This document shows, in pieces, positions 23,567 to 32,280 of a stretch of DNA of 64,000 nucleotides. The stretch is taken from contig NZ_JBDIVE010000001.1 in NCBI RefSeq assembly GCF_039631295.1, positions 186,001 to 250,000 on the forward strand, in the 5' to 3' direction. How positions within the stretch are numbered: position 1 is the first letter of the stretch; the number at the start of each line of letters is the position of its first letter. The notes below the pieces were generated by a model. It saw only the letters and a list, made by a program, of their open reading frames with translations, was not told the DNA's origin and did no database searches. The stretch is from Viridibacterium sediminicola (lineage in GTDB: Bacteria > Pseudomonadota > Gammaproteobacteria > Burkholderiales > Rhodocyclaceae). A program made the position numbers and the translations under genes.

Positions 23567-24606
23567 CAGCGGGTCCTGGGATCGAAGACCTGGTAGAGCG
23601 CATCGGCCACCAGATTGAGAGTCACGAAAATGATGCCGATCAGGAGCACGCAGCCCATCACGGCGTTCATGTCGCCCAGCAGCAAGCTGCTGGTCAGATA
23701 GCTGCCAAAGCCAGGCCAGGCGAAGACGGTTTCGATCAGCACCGCACCTTCGAGCAGGCCGCCGTAGGCCAGCGCAACAATGGTCAGCAGCTGCACGAGG
23801 ATGTTGCGGAAGGCGTGGTGCCAGACCACCTCGAACTCGGAGAGACCTTTGACGCGCGCGGTGATGATGTATTCCTGATTGAGCTGGTTGAGCATGAAGG
23901 AACGGGTCATCCGCGCGATGTAGGCCATCGAGTGCAGGCCGAGGATGCAGGCCGGCAAGGTGATGAAGCGGATGGCGCTGCCGAACACTTCCCACTCGCC
24001 AGCGAGGGCGGCGTCGACCAGCAGCAGCCCGGTGCGGCGTTCGACCAGACCGTCATAGGCCAGATCGACGCGACCGGCACCACCGGCCCAGCCCAGCCAG
24101 GCGTAGAACACGATCAGGCCCATCATGCCGAACCAGAACACCGGCACCGAATAGCCACAGAGGCTGATCACGCGCACGATCTGGTCGCCCCAGCGACCGC
24201 GGCGCGTAGCGGCATACACACCCAGCGGCACGCCAAGGCCGGTGCCGAACACGATGGCCAGGGTGGCCAGTTCGATGGTGGCCGGGAAGACGCGGGCGAT
24301 GTCGGTGGTCACCGGATTGCCGGTCATCAGGGCGCGGCCCAGATCACCGTGCAGAAGGTCGCGCAGGTAGTACGCGAATTGCATGTAAAGCGGCTGATCG
24401 AGCCCCAGCTGGTGATAGACCTGCTGATAGGTCGACTGATCCGCATCCGAACCGACGATGGACAGCACCGGATCGAGCGGCATCACGCGACCGATGAAGA
24501 AGGTCAGTGCCAGCAAACCCAGCAAGGTCACCGCCACCACGGTGAGACGACGGCCGATAGCGGCCAGCCGACGGCTGTTCAGCCCCGGCAAAATCAAAGT
24601 GCTCAT
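23566..24606 (-). CDS. ABC transporter permease (Dpp-type, DppB-like)
   Basis: This 346-residue permease has the DppB signature features: LLGLLALTFFIGRVMPLDPVL at the first helix, LGLDQPLYMQFAYYLRDLLHGDLGRALMT, and EVVWHHAFRNILVQLLTIVALAYGGLLEGAVLIETVFAWPG. It forms the membrane pore with the DppC-like subunit. It lies 66 bp downstream of the binding-protein gene and overlaps the next gene. The 346-residue length is slightly above the usual 310-340, due to a periplasmic insertion near residues 185-215. Confidence 0.92.
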   Translation of the reverse strand: MSTLILPGLNSRRLAAIGRRLTVVAVTLLGLLALTFFIGRVMPLDPVLSIVGSDADQSTYQQVYHQLGLDQPLYMQFAYYLRDLLHGDLGRALMTGNPVTTDIARVFPATIELATLAIVFGTGLGVPLGVYAATRRGRWGDQIVRVISLCGYSVPVFWFGMMGLIVFYAWLGWAGGAGRVDLAYDGLVERRTGLLLVDAALAGEWEVFGSAIRFITLPACILGLHSMAYIARMTRSFMLNQLNQEYIITARVKGLSEFEVVWHHAFRNILVQLLTIVALAYGGLLEGAVLIETVFAWPGFGSYLTSSLLLGDMNAVMGCVLLIGIIFVTLNLVADALYQVFDPRTR

Positions 24607-24672
24607 TGGATGACTCCGCAGTGAAGCTTGTCACGACACGCCCTGCGGCGTGCCGTGGCAACGATCAGGATC

Positions 24673-26274
24673 TCAGCGTTGCTTGTAGACGTCGCGCCAG
24701 TGGGTGGTTGCTGAAGGATGCGTGTGGTAGTTGCGCACGTCCTTCTGCAAGACCACGGTGTCGATCATTTGCGACACCGGCTGGATCGGGCCGACTTGCT
24801 GGTCGTAGAGCTTCTGCACGTCCTGGTACATGGCCAGCTGCTTTTTCTCGTCCGTCTCGACTTCGGCCTTGTCGATCAGCGCGTTGATCTCGGGGCTGCT
24901 GAACGAGGTGCGCCAGCCCTGGAAGTTGGACAGCTTGGCTTCATCGCGGTTGTCCGGGTTGTACACCAGGGAGCGCAGGCTGCTGTGCGGATGCGGCTCG
25001 GCGCCACCACCGCCACGACCGACAATGATCTCGAACTGGCGATCACGCATGGCGCCATAGACCTGGTTGCCGGTGCCCGGAATCACGCTCGCTTCGATGC
25101 CGCCGAGCGCCAGGGTCGATTGCAGATTGGTGGCGATATTGATGAAGGGCGGATCGGAGAGCACGCGAATGGTGGTCTTGAAGCCATTCGGGAATCCGGC
25201 CTCGGCGAGCAACTTGCGCGCGACCGGTACATTGAGCTTGTAGCCGGGCTCCGGCAAGGTTGCCGGCAAGCCCAGTTGCACCGGGCGCTGGTGGAGGATG
25301 CCGTAATTGGGCATTACCGTTTTGTTGATGCCCTCGTAATCGATGAGGTTGCGGATCGCCAGACGCACGCGCTTGTCGGCAAACTTCGGATCTTTCACGC
25401 TGAGCGCCACGTAATACACATTGCCGCGCTGTACCGATTCGATGGCGATATTGGGGTTCTTCTTGACGGCTTCCACATCCGGCACCGACATGCCATTGGC
25501 AATATCGATATCGCCACGCTCAAGCATCAGTCGCAAGGTTTGCGACTCGGTCATGTGACGCAGCAGCACGCGGCGCAGCTTGGGCGCGCCACGCCAGTAG
25601 CCGTCGAAGCGTGTCATCGTCAGCACATCTTTCTGCCGCCACTCGTTGAGCGCAAAGGGACCGGAGCCGGCTTCATTGGTGGTCAGCCAGGTGCGGCCGA
25701 GATCACCATCTTTCTCGAACTGCAGCACCTTCTTGCTGTCGAGCACGAGTGCGCTGACCGAAGTGCCCAGGGTGTAGATCACCAGCTTGGGGTCGGTTGG
25801 CTCGGGCAGATCGATCACCAGGGTTTGCGCATCGGTGGCACGAATCTGCTTGTCGACATTCTGCGCCGTGAAGCCATAGCCCTTCCACACCGAAGCGAGC
25901 GCCAGATTGAGCTTGAGCACGCGCTGCAGCGACCAGGCTGCATCCTGCGCCGTCAGCGGATTGCCGCTGTGGAACTTGACACCTTTGCGGATCTTGAAGC
26001 TGATGCTGCGCTTGTCGGCCGACACTTCCCAGCTCTCGGCCAGCGCGGGCAGCACTTTGTAGGTGTTCTTCGGATCCAGCTCGACGAGCGAGTCGTAGAG
26101 ATTGGCATTGATTTCGACAACATCATTGCCGGTTGCCCCTGCGGGGTCCAGCGACAACAGGTTGTTCATGCTCATGCCGACGATCAGCTGATCGTTGGGC
26201 GTCTTGGCCAGCGCTGGCGTGCCAAGCATCGACACGGCCAGCGCACAGGCGGCAAGCAGGGTGGGCATCTTCAT
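24673..26274 (-). CDS. ABC transporter substrate-binding protein (SBP_bac_5 family)
   Basis: This 533-residue periplasmic binding protein has a signal peptide (MKMPTLLAACALAVSMLGTPALA) and then the extracellular solute-binding family 5 fold with YDSLVELDPKNTYKVLPALAESWEVSADKRSISFKIRKGVKFHSGNPLTAQDAAWSLQRV. Length is normal for the family, in contrast to the short homologue at 36216. GGAGA precedes the ATG at 26274 by 7 nt; a GTG at 26277 is the alternative. Family members bind peptides, nickel or oligosaccharides. Here it is followed by its permeases and sits beside acid-sugar enzymes, so a sugar acid or its conjugate is the likely ligand (inference). Confidence 0.93.
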   Translation of the reverse strand: MKMPTLLAACALAVSMLGTPALAKTPNDQLIVGMSMNNLLSLDPAGATGNDVVEINANLYDSLVELDPKNTYKVLPALAESWEVSADKRSISFKIRKGVKFHSGNPLTAQDAAWSLQRVLKLNLALASVWKGYGFTAQNVDKQIRATDAQTLVIDLPEPTDPKLVIYTLGTSVSALVLDSKKVLQFEKDGDLGRTWLTTNEAGSGPFALNEWRQKDVLTMTRFDGYWRGAPKLRRVLLRHMTESQTLRLMLERGDIDIANGMSVPDVEAVKKNPNIAIESVQRGNVYYVALSVKDPKFADKRVRLAIRNLIDYEGINKTVMPNYGILHQRPVQLGLPATLPEPGYKLNVPVARKLLAEAGFPNGFKTTIRVLSDPPFINIATNLQSTLALGGIEASVIPGTGNQVYGAMRDRQFEIIVGRGGGGAEPHPHSSLRSLVYNPDNRDEAKLSNFQGWRTSFSSPEINALIDKAEVETDEKKQLAMYQDVQKLYDQQVGPIQPVSQMIDTVVLQKDVRNYHTHPSATTHWRDVYKQR

Positions 26275-26310
26275 CACGATTCTCCTTTGGTGATAAACCG
26301 GCGCGCTTTA

Positions 26311-27465
26311 TCAGTAGTTTTCTAGCGTGTGCGCGGCGATGTAGTCGAAATTGATGTCCTCGCCGAGCCCCGGCTTTTGCGAGAGGTGAACATAGCCCTC
26401 GCTGTCCATCGGGTCGGCCAGGCTGTTGAGGTAAGCCGGCACTTCGTCGTAGTCGAGGAAGGGGTGCAGCAGACCACGCTCGTACCAGGCGCAGTTCTTG
26501 ATCGCCGCGCAGACGGCGAGATTCGCCGCGCCATTGCCATGCACCTCGCAGTTCATGCCGAAAGCATCGGCCATGTAGGCGACCTTCAGCGTCGGCGTGA
26601 TGCCGCCGACGCCGGGCACACCGGCACGGGTGATGGTGGCGGCACCAGACTTGATCCACTCGGCGCGAGTGTGATGCTTGCCGCCCATGTATTCGGGGCC
26701 GAGGATGGGGATGTCCAGCTGCTGGGTGAGCCAGACATAGGACGACATGCTCTGCTCGTCCATCATCTCCTCGAACCAGGCGAAGTTGAGCTTTTCCAGT
26801 GCGCGGCCGATCTTCAGCGCTTCGGTCCGGCTGTACCAGTGATAGCCGTCGAGCATCAGGTCGATGTTCGGCCCGACAGCCTCGCGCACGGCCGCACAAC
26901 ACTTGATGTCCATGTCGACACTCGGCGCGTACGACACCGGCGGCATCCAGGTGTGCAGCTTGATCGCCTTGTAACCGCGGGCAACCAGCTTGAGGGCGAA
27001 ATCGGCGTATTCCTCAGGCGTTGACAAACCGCCCTTGAGCTCATCGCCACACATGGTGCTGCCGTAGGCCGGCACCTTGTCACGATAGCCGCCGATCAGC
27101 TTGTAGACCGGCTGACCAAGCTTGCGCCCCGCCAGATCCCATAGTGCCTGATCGGCCACCGCCATCGCCCGGTCGGTCAGCTGCCCGGCGCTGCCGCGCT
27201 GCCAGTGCGCCAGGTCTTGCCAGATCTGTTCGCGCATGAAGGGATCGGCGCCGATCATCACCTTGCGGAAAAAAGCATCCAGCACGTGTTTGCGCACCAC
27301 CTCGACCGGGCCGAAGGCATGGCCCTGACTGCCATCGTCACAGGTGATGGTCAGCATGGCCATTTTGGCGTCCTTTTCCGGACCCGGATGAGAATGCCCC
27401 GCGCTATCGACCAAGCGTTTGCTGGGATAGGTAAAAACGGTGCCGCGTAGACTTTCGATCTTCAT
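26311..27465 (-). CDS. Enolase-superfamily acid-sugar dehydratase (mandelate racemase/muconate lactonizing family)
   Basis: This 384-residue enzyme has an N-terminal capping domain and a barrel with enolase-superfamily metal ligands: Asp near residue 206 (LMLDGYHW), Glu near 232 (WFEE) and Glu near 258 (GPEYMGG), plus a catalytic His near 308 (EVHGNGAAN). The usual K-x-K base on strand two is K-x-H here (AIKLHTW, about residues 169-171). Members dehydrate aldonates and aldarates to 2-keto-3-deoxy acids, which suits the HpaI aldolase downstream. It is the first gene of the operon and divergent from the GntR regulator. The start at 27465 (MKIESLRG) is used because it gives the family's usual N-terminus. 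Substrate not determinable. Confidence 0.87.
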   Translation of the reverse strand: MKIESLRGTVFTYPSKRLVDSAGHSHPGPEKDAKMAMLTITCDDGSQGHAFGPVEVVRKHVLDAFFRKVMIGADPFMREQIWQDLAHWQRGSAGQLTDRAMAVADQALWDLAGRKLGQPVYKLIGGYRDKVPAYGSTMCGDELKGGLSTPEEYADFALKLVARGYKAIKLHTWMPPVSYAPSVDMDIKCCAAVREAVGPNIDLMLDGYHWYSRTEALKIGRALEKLNFAWFEEMMDEQSMSSYVWLTQQLDIPILGPEYMGGKHHTRAEWIKSGAATITRAGVPGVGGITPTLKVAYMADAFGMNCEVHGNGAANLAVCAAIKNCAWYERGLLHPFLDYDEVPAYLNSLADPMDSEGYVHLSQKPGLGEDINFDYIAAHTLENY

Positions 27466-27763
27466 GAATGCTCCTGGAAGCGGTGAGCGGAAACGACAGA
27501 CATCAGTCGTCATACAAGTTGAGCGGATAGTAGTGAGACGACAAAGCCTCTGTCAAATCCACCAAACCCTTAATCGTTAACCCTAATAAAGCTGCAAGCC
27601 AATGAATAAAAGCGCTAAATCTGGCTGACTGGCGGCTCGGCAAGCCGCTATGCAAGCACAAGATCACTTGCTAACATGTGTAACAAGAAACAAGTACTCC
27701 GCCCGTCCCAGACCGAACTCATCATACAAGCAAGCTCACGCAGGATACGAGTTGAATACCACC
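27466..27763. promoter_or_regulatory. Divergent control region of the sugar-acid operon
   Basis: This roughly 300-bp region separates the dehydratase operon from the GntR-type gene. It contains TCATACAAG twice in direct orientation (27510-27518 and 27722-27730) and an imperfect inverted repeat at 27667-27687 with CTTG and CAAG ends (CTTGCTAAC then GTAACAAG). Dyads of this type are typical of GntR/FadR binding. Promoter boxes could not be assigned with confidence. Confidence 0.5.
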
Positions 27764-28483
27764 ATGCAAACGATGCGACGCCGCGAGACCCTGACCGTCC
27801 AGCTCACCCGCACCCTGTCCGAGCGTATTGCCGCCGGCCAATACGCCGTCGGTGCGCGCCTGCCCAGCGAAACGGAAATGATCAACGAATTCGGCGTCAG
27901 CCGCACCGTGGTGCGCGAGGCCATCGCCAATCTGCGCGCCAATGGACGCGTCACCACCATGCAGGGGGTCGGTGCATTTGTCATGCAGCAGGACAAGAGC
28001 GACGGCTTCCAGATCGATACCGCCAATCTCTCGGCCGTGCAGGAGATGGTCTCGGTGCTGGAGCTGCGCATCGCGCTCGAAAGCGAGGCCGCCGTGCTCG
28101 CCGCCCAGCGCCGCAGCCCTGAACAGCTGGCCAGCATGCGCGAGGCGCTCGCCGAGATGCAGGCGGCGATCACGCGCGGCGAGGATGCCGTGCAGAGCGA
28201 CATGAAGTTCCACCGCAGCCTGGCCGAAGCGGCAGGCAACCCGCACTTCCTCAAACTGTTCAATTACGTCGGCGAGTTGCTGATCCCGCGCGCACGCCTG
28301 CAATCGGTCAAGCTCGATGCGGTGCCGATGCAGGAGTATCTGGCGCGCATCCAGCGCGAGCATGAACAGATTTGCTACGCCATCGAGAAGCAGGACCCGG
28401 AAGCGGCACGTGCCGCGCTACGCATGCACCTCTCGGAGAGCAAATCGCGCCTGCAGCGCAGTATCGCCCAGCTGATCGCGTAA
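27764..28483 (+). CDS. GntR/FadR family transcriptional regulator of the sugar-acid operon
   Basis: This protein of about 239 residues has an N-terminal GntR winged helix (RLPSETEMINEFGVSRTVVREAIANL, then TMQGVGAFV) and an all-helical FadR/FCD ligand-binding domain (VLELRIALESEAAVLAA, FHRSLAEAAGNPHFL, HEQICYAIEKQDPEAARAALRMHL). It is divergently transcribed from the dehydratase-transporter-aldolase operon and most likely represses it until a sugar acid or breakdown product binds. The start is uncertain: the ATG at 27764 is shown, a TTG at 27752 has AGGA upstream, and the frame is open to 27650. Confidence 0.9.
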   Translation: MQTMRRRETLTVQLTRTLSERIAAGQYAVGARLPSETEMINEFGVSRTVVREAIANLRANGRVTTMQGVGAFVMQQDKSDGFQIDTANLSAVQEMVSVLELRIALESEAAVLAAQRRSPEQLASMREALAEMQAAITRGEDAVQSDMKFHRSLAEAAGNPHFLKLFNYVGELLIPRARLQSVKLDAVPMQEYLARIQREHEQICYAIEKQDPEAARAALRMHLSESKSRLQRSIAQLIA

Positions 28484-28507
28484 GACAGCGCGCGCAGCAC
28501 CAAATGA

Positions 28508-28541
28508 AAAGCCGCCGGATCTGCATCCGGCGGCTTTTTTG
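28508..28541. terminator. Bidirectional rho-independent terminator
   Basis: AAAAGCCGCCGGAT and ATCCGGCGGCTTTTTT form a long GC-rich stem with a short loop. It serves the GntR gene on the plus strand and, with the A run on the other side, probably the YceI operon on the minus strand. Confidence 0.9.
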
Positions 28542-28564
28542 TTGCAGCGACTACGGGGGATAAA

Positions 28565-29137
28565 TCAGTTGCTCTTGATCGCCTCGACGACCAGGGTCAG
28601 CGTGACTTCGTCCGACACATAGGGCACATAGGCCGCCATGCCGAAATCGCTACGCTTGATCTTGGCCACGGCGACGGCGCCGATGGCATCACGCTTGACC
28701 ATGCCATTCGGTTGCAGCACGTAGTGGGTGACGGTCAGCGTCACCGGCTTGGTGATGCCCTTGACCGTCAGATTGCCTTCGATCGAAGCCGGCTTGTCGC
28801 CATCGAACTTCACTGCAGTGGACTTGTAGGTGATGGTCGGGAACTTGGCGACGTTGAAGAAATCCTCGCCTTGCAGGTGGCCATTGAAGACGTCCCAGCC
28901 GGTATTCACCGACTTGGCTTCGATGCTGACATCCACGGCGCCAGTCTTTGCGGCGCGATCCAGCGTGATCTTGCCGCTGGTCTTGTCAAAGCGATGCAGC
29001 TGGGTGCTGAAACCCATGTGGTTGTACTCGAAGCGCGGCGCGGTGTGCGTCGGGTCGATATCAAAGGTCTCGCTCGCCGCAAAGCTGGAGAAGGAGAACA
29101 CCGACAGGGCTGCCACGAGGGCGATTTTCTTGATCAT
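28565..29137 (-). CDS. YceI family periplasmic protein
   Basis: This 190-residue protein has a signal peptide (MIKKIALVAALSVFSFSSFAAS) and the YceI lipocalin-like beta-barrel: FDIDPTHTAPRFEYNHMGFSTQLHRFDKTSGKI, FFNVAKFPTITYKSTAV, GNLTVKGITKPVTL and RSDFGMAAYVPYVSDEV. YceI proteins bind polyisoprenoids or quinone-like lipids and often sit beside cytochrome b561 genes, as here. The start at 29137 is preferred because AAGGA lies about 9 nt upstream; an in-frame ATG at 29146 overlaps that site. It is the third gene of the cytochrome b561-yceI-yceI operon. Confidence 0.93.
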   Translation of the reverse strand: MIKKIALVAALSVFSFSSFAASETFDIDPTHTAPRFEYNHMGFSTQLHRFDKTSGKITLDRAAKTGAVDVSIEAKSVNTGWDVFNGHLQGEDFFNVAKFPTITYKSTAVKFDGDKPASIEGNLTVKGITKPVTLTVTHYVLQPNGMVKRDAIGAVAVAKIKRSDFGMAAYVPYVSDEVTLTLVVEAIKSN

Positions 29138-29185
29138 GGGGCACATCCTTTATTGAAATGGTCTGAATGAAAACTGCGGAACTGC

Positions 29186-29746
29186 TTACTTCTTTGCTGC
29201 GGCAACCAGGCGGAAACGGATCTGCACCTCGTTGGCCACGGTGCCGAAATCGGCCCACATGCCCTCGCCGATGCCGAAGTCCGCGCGCTTGATGGGCAAG
29301 ACGCCTTCAAACACGCCATTGGCGCCATCCTGTTTGAAGCTCACCGGTGCCACCACATCCTGGGTACGCCCCTTGATGCTCAGCTTGCCCGCCACTTCAA
29401 AACGGCTATTACCCAGCGGCTTGACCGCGCTCGACACGAACCGCGCCGTCGGGAAGGCGGCGGTGTTGAACCACAGCTTGCCGCCAACTTCGCCATTGCC
29501 TTCGGCCGAACCAACGTCAATGCTCGCCACTTCGATGTCGAAAGCCGCGCTGGCCTTGGCCGGCTGGGCCGGGTCAAAAGCCAGCTGTGCCTTGAAGCGC
29601 TTGAAGCTGCCCTCGACCGGTACATTCATCTGCTTGTAGGTAAAGCCGAGCGCGCTCTTGTCGGCCAGCAACTGGCTGTATTCAGCCGCGCCGGCGGACA
29701 GGGAGACCAGCAGACCCAGCGCGAGCGCTGCACTATGCAATTTCAT
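29186..29746 (-). CDS. YceI family periplasmic protein (second copy)
   Basis: This 186-residue paralogue has a signal peptide (LALGLLVSLSAGAAE) and a divergent YceI barrel, with KSALGFTYKQMNVPVEGSFKRFKAQLAFD, FNTAAFPTARFVSSAV, GKLSIKGRTQDVV and RADFGIGEGMWADFGTVANEV. It lies between the cytochrome b561 gene (24 bp upstream) and the other yceI (48 bp downstream). Tandem, differing YceI proteins next to b561 suggest that two related hydrophobic ligands are handled at the membrane surface; that is inference. Confidence 0.92.
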   Translation of the reverse strand: MKLHSAALALGLLVSLSAGAAEYSQLLADKSALGFTYKQMNVPVEGSFKRFKAQLAFDPAQPAKASAAFDIEVASIDVGSAEGNGEVGGKLWFNTAAFPTARFVSSAVKPLGNSRFEVAGKLSIKGRTQDVVAPVSFKQDGANGVFEGVLPIKRADFGIGEGMWADFGTVANEVQIRFRLVAAAKK

Positions 29747-29770
29747 TTTCGTTCTCCGTAAGGTGGCGAA

Positions 29771-30319
29771 TCAGGACTTCTTGAGGAAGGGCAGCATGCG
29801 TGCGAGCACATCGTCGCGATCGATCAGGTGGTGCTTGAATGCGGCACCCGCATGCATCAGCACCAGGCCGAGCATGCCGAAGTTGAGCAGCTCATGCAGT
29901 TCGGTGAGGCTGTGGCCCAGCTCCGGGTCCTTGCCGATCAGGTCGGGGATCGGCAAGACGCCGAAGTACACCGTCTGGAAGCCCTTGGCCGAGCTCATCA
30001 GCCAGCCCGAGAGCGGAATCGCCAGCATCAGCACATACAGCAGACGGTGCGTCCACTCGGCGGCGGCGTGCTGCCAGGCCGGCATGCCAGCAGGCGCAGC
30101 CGGTGCGCCGTGAATGGCGCGCCACAGCAAGCGGAACAGCGCCAGCGCGAAAATCGTGACGCCGGCCCATTTGTGCCAGGAGTAGTACTGCAGCTTGGCC
30201 GGCGAAAACGGCAGATCGCTCATGTAGAAACCGAGCGAAAGAGTGCCTGCAATACCGAGGGCCACCAGCCAATGGAGGCTGATCGCAGTGCGGTTATAGG
30301 TTTTGGGGCTGGAGGTCAT
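29771..30319 (-). CDS. Cytochrome b561 family di-heme membrane protein
   Basis: This 182-residue inner-membrane protein has four predicted helices with heme-ligating histidines, including the first-helix TAISLHWLVALGI and YYSWHKWAGVTIFALALFRLLWR, and HELLNFGMLGLVLMHAGAAFKHHLIDRDDVLARM at the end. The layout is that of bacterial cytochrome b561 (CybB) proteins, which pass electrons between quinol and periplasmic acceptors such as superoxide. It heads the operon with two yceI genes. Upstream (30320-30478) is AT-rich and carries small inverted repeats (TTTGAG/CTCAAA and GCAAT/ATTGC) that could be control sites. Confidence 0.92.
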   Translation of the reverse strand: MTSSPKTYNRTAISLHWLVALGIAGTLSLGFYMSDLPFSPAKLQYYSWHKWAGVTIFALALFRLLWRAIHGAPAAPAGMPAWQHAAAEWTHRLLYVLMLAIPLSGWLMSSAKGFQTVYFGVLPIPDLIGKDPELGHSLTELHELLNFGMLGLVLMHAGAAFKHHLIDRDDVLARMLPFLKKS

Positions 30320-30370
30320 GGCTCAGGGCACAGTGAATTGAACTGAGTGCCACTCTAACCAAACCGCTAT

Positions 30371-30406
30371 TTGAGATTAATAGAGCTCAAAGCAATTAAT
30401 TATTGC
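30371..30406. promoter_or_regulatory. AT-rich region with short inverted repeats between cytochrome b561 and exonuclease genes
   Basis: TTTGAG and CTCAAA (30371-30391) are followed by GCAAT and ATTGC around a TAATT core (30392-30406). The stretch is AT-rich compared with its surroundings and sits upstream of the cytochrome b561 gene. It may hold a promoter and operator; evidence is weak. Confidence 0.35.
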
Positions 30407-30478
30407 AGTAACCGCATCAAACAAACGGGAACCTTTACAAATCGCCTGCTACAGAAGCCCTGAAACACCCGCGCAAAC

Positions 30479-31090
30479 TCAGGCCTCCAGCAGCTCAGGG
30501 CGCGTGCGGCGTAGCGCTTCGAGCACTTTATAGGCGGCGTAGGCGTCGTTGGCGGCATACAGCAGCTGCTGCGCCGACAGCTGCGGCAAAGCCCAGTTGG
30601 AAGTGGTCACGTGCTTGGACTTGTGGAAACGCTGCCCCAGCACCAGACCGACCGCCGCGCGCACGCCCATGTCGCCGCTGTAACCGTCCTTGCGGAACAG
30701 ACTGTCCAGATCGAGCATCGCGGCCGGACGCAGGCCCAGCTTGCGCTGCATCTGGCTACGGTCGGACGACAAACCGAAACCTGCCTTGAGCAAGGATTCG
30801 GACTGCAGCAGTTCGAGCAGCGCTTCGCGCCCTTCGGGTCGATGCACCTGGAAGATGAAGGCGCGCTCCGCAATCGCGAACTGCACCACATGCGGTCCCT
30901 GGCTGGTCTCGCCCGGCTTGAAGGTCGGCTTCGACTCGGTATCAAAGCCCGTCATGCCCGCCGCCTTGATCTGCGCGCAAGCTGCGGCAAAGTCTTCCAT
31001 GCTCACAGGTACTTCGATCTGCGCCAGCGTAAGCGCTGGAAAAGGCTCCAGCAATGCAGTTTCAGCCTTCGATGGCCCGGTCTTTTTCAT
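30479..31090 (-). CDS. 3'-5' exonuclease domain protein (RNase D-like, DEDDy)
   Basis: The 203-residue protein matches the DEDD exonuclease superfamily. Motif I is TGFDTESKP (D and E ligands), motif II lies in LLKAGFGLSSDRSQMQ (D), and motif III is YAANDAYAAYKVLEAL (Y and D), the DEDDy arrangement of RNase D and WRN-type exonucleases. It lacks the HRDC domain of RNase D, so it is a stand-alone exonuclease on RNA or DNA ends. It has no close operon partner: a LysR-type gene is upstream on the same strand and the b561 operon is downstream. Confidence 0.88.
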   Translation of the reverse strand: MKKTGPSKAETALLEPFPALTLAQIEVPVSMEDFAAACAQIKAAGMTGFDTESKPTFKPGETSQGPHVVQFAIAERAFIFQVHRPEGREALLELLQSESLLKAGFGLSSDRSQMQRKLGLRPAAMLDLDSLFRKDGYSGDMGVRAAVGLVLGQRFHKSKHVTTSNWALPQLSAQQLLYAANDAYAAYKVLEALRRTRPELLEA

Positions 31091-31173
31091 CAGATTTCAA
31101 TCACCCGGTACGGCTCGCCTGCGCGAGCCTCGTTAATAACAATGATAAAAGCATTCTCAACAGCCGCCCGCAC

Positions 31174-32082
31174 TCAAGGCTGCTCGGCCGCGGAACCCTT
31201 CGCCAGCGCCTGCTCGATGCTGTCGATCAGCGCTTGTGCTGCGCGCGACAGCGGCACGCCGGGCAAGGTGATGATGCCGTACTCCGCCGCCGAGTCCGGC
31301 AAGAACGGGCGAATGACAATCGACTTTTGACTGAAGTAGCGTGCGATCATCGTCGGCACGATGGCGATCCCCAGACCTTGCGCAGCACAGGCACAGGCGG
31401 TCTCGACCGAATGCACTTCCAGCCGGCAGCGATAACCAGACACCTCGCGGCGCAGATTGTGTTCGAGCTCGTTGCGGTTGACGCGCTGGCGCCCGAGCAG
31501 GATCAGATCGCAGGCGGCCAGATCAGCCAGCTCGATGCTCGGCCGCGCCGCCAGCGGATGCTTGCGCGGAATCACACAGGAGCTGCTGCTCCGGGTGATC
31601 GGCCGACAGCTGAAGCTGCGGTCTTCAGTCGGCAGGCGCACGAAGCCGAAACTGGCCACGCGGTTGTGCACCATGCGTTCGATGTCGGCATACGGGCCGC
31701 ACAGCACCTCGACGGTCACCCGCGGATGTGCCTTCATGAAGGCGGCGAGCACCGGCGGCAGCATGGTATTGGCCATGCTGCTGGGCAGCGCAGCACGCAC
31801 CAGCCCCTGTGCAGCGCTGCCCGAGCGCGCATCGCTGATCTTGTTGCGCAAGCGGCTGACGCCCTGGCTGATCTCCTCGACTTCCTCGATCAGCTGGTAG
31901 GCCTCGGGACGCGGCACCAGGCGCCCCTTGTCGCGCAGGAAGAGCTGCAGACCGATCTCTTCTTCCAGCGCGCTGAGCTGACGACTGATTGCTGATTGCG
32001 AGAGACCCAGGACGTTCACCGCGGCATTGGTGGAGCCCGCTTCCATGATGGTCTTGAAGACTTCGAGCTGTTTGAAATTCAT
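31174..32082 (-). CDS. LysR family transcriptional regulator (divergent to the importer/CocE operon)
   Basis: This 302-residue protein has an N-terminal LysR helix-turn-helix (MNFKQLEVFKTIMEAGSTNAAVNVLGLSQSAISRQLSALEEEIGLQLF) and a ligand-binding domain of two lobes. The start at 32082 gives the family's usual N-terminus; the frame is open to 32184. It is divergently transcribed from the importer operon beginning at 32281, across a gap of about 200 bp, so it probably activates that operon in response to its substrate. The exact inducer is unknown. Confidence 0.9.
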   Translation of the reverse strand: MNFKQLEVFKTIMEAGSTNAAVNVLGLSQSAISRQLSALEEEIGLQLFLRDKGRLVPRPEAYQLIEEVEEISQGVSRLRNKISDARSGSAAQGLVRAALPSSMANTMLPPVLAAFMKAHPRVTVEVLCGPYADIERMVHNRVASFGFVRLPTEDRSFSCRPITRSSSSCVIPRKHPLAARPSIELADLAACDLILLGRQRVNRNELEHNLRREVSGYRCRLEVHSVETACACAAQGLGIAIVPTMIARYFSQKSIVIRPFLPDSAAEYGIITLPGVPLSRAAQALIDSIEQALAKGSAAEQP

Positions 32083-32280
32083 GCTTGCCTGGTGGTCCGG
32101 AAAACGCTGTTGCACGCCCGCGCGGCTGCCGGAAAACGCATAGCGCGATGCACTCCACTCATAGTATTGCGCCTGTTCGGGCAATGTATATAGTTTTTCA
32201 CACCCGCTTCCTCACAGAGAAGATCCGATGAAAACATGCCACCTCGCAAAGTCGAGCATGTATCGGCAGAAAGTAGCGCG

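Noticed and set aside
23567..23995. N-terminal extension of the DppC-like permease
   Set aside because: The frame is open but overlaps dppB, is arginine-rich, and the TGATG junction gives a clear start at 23566.
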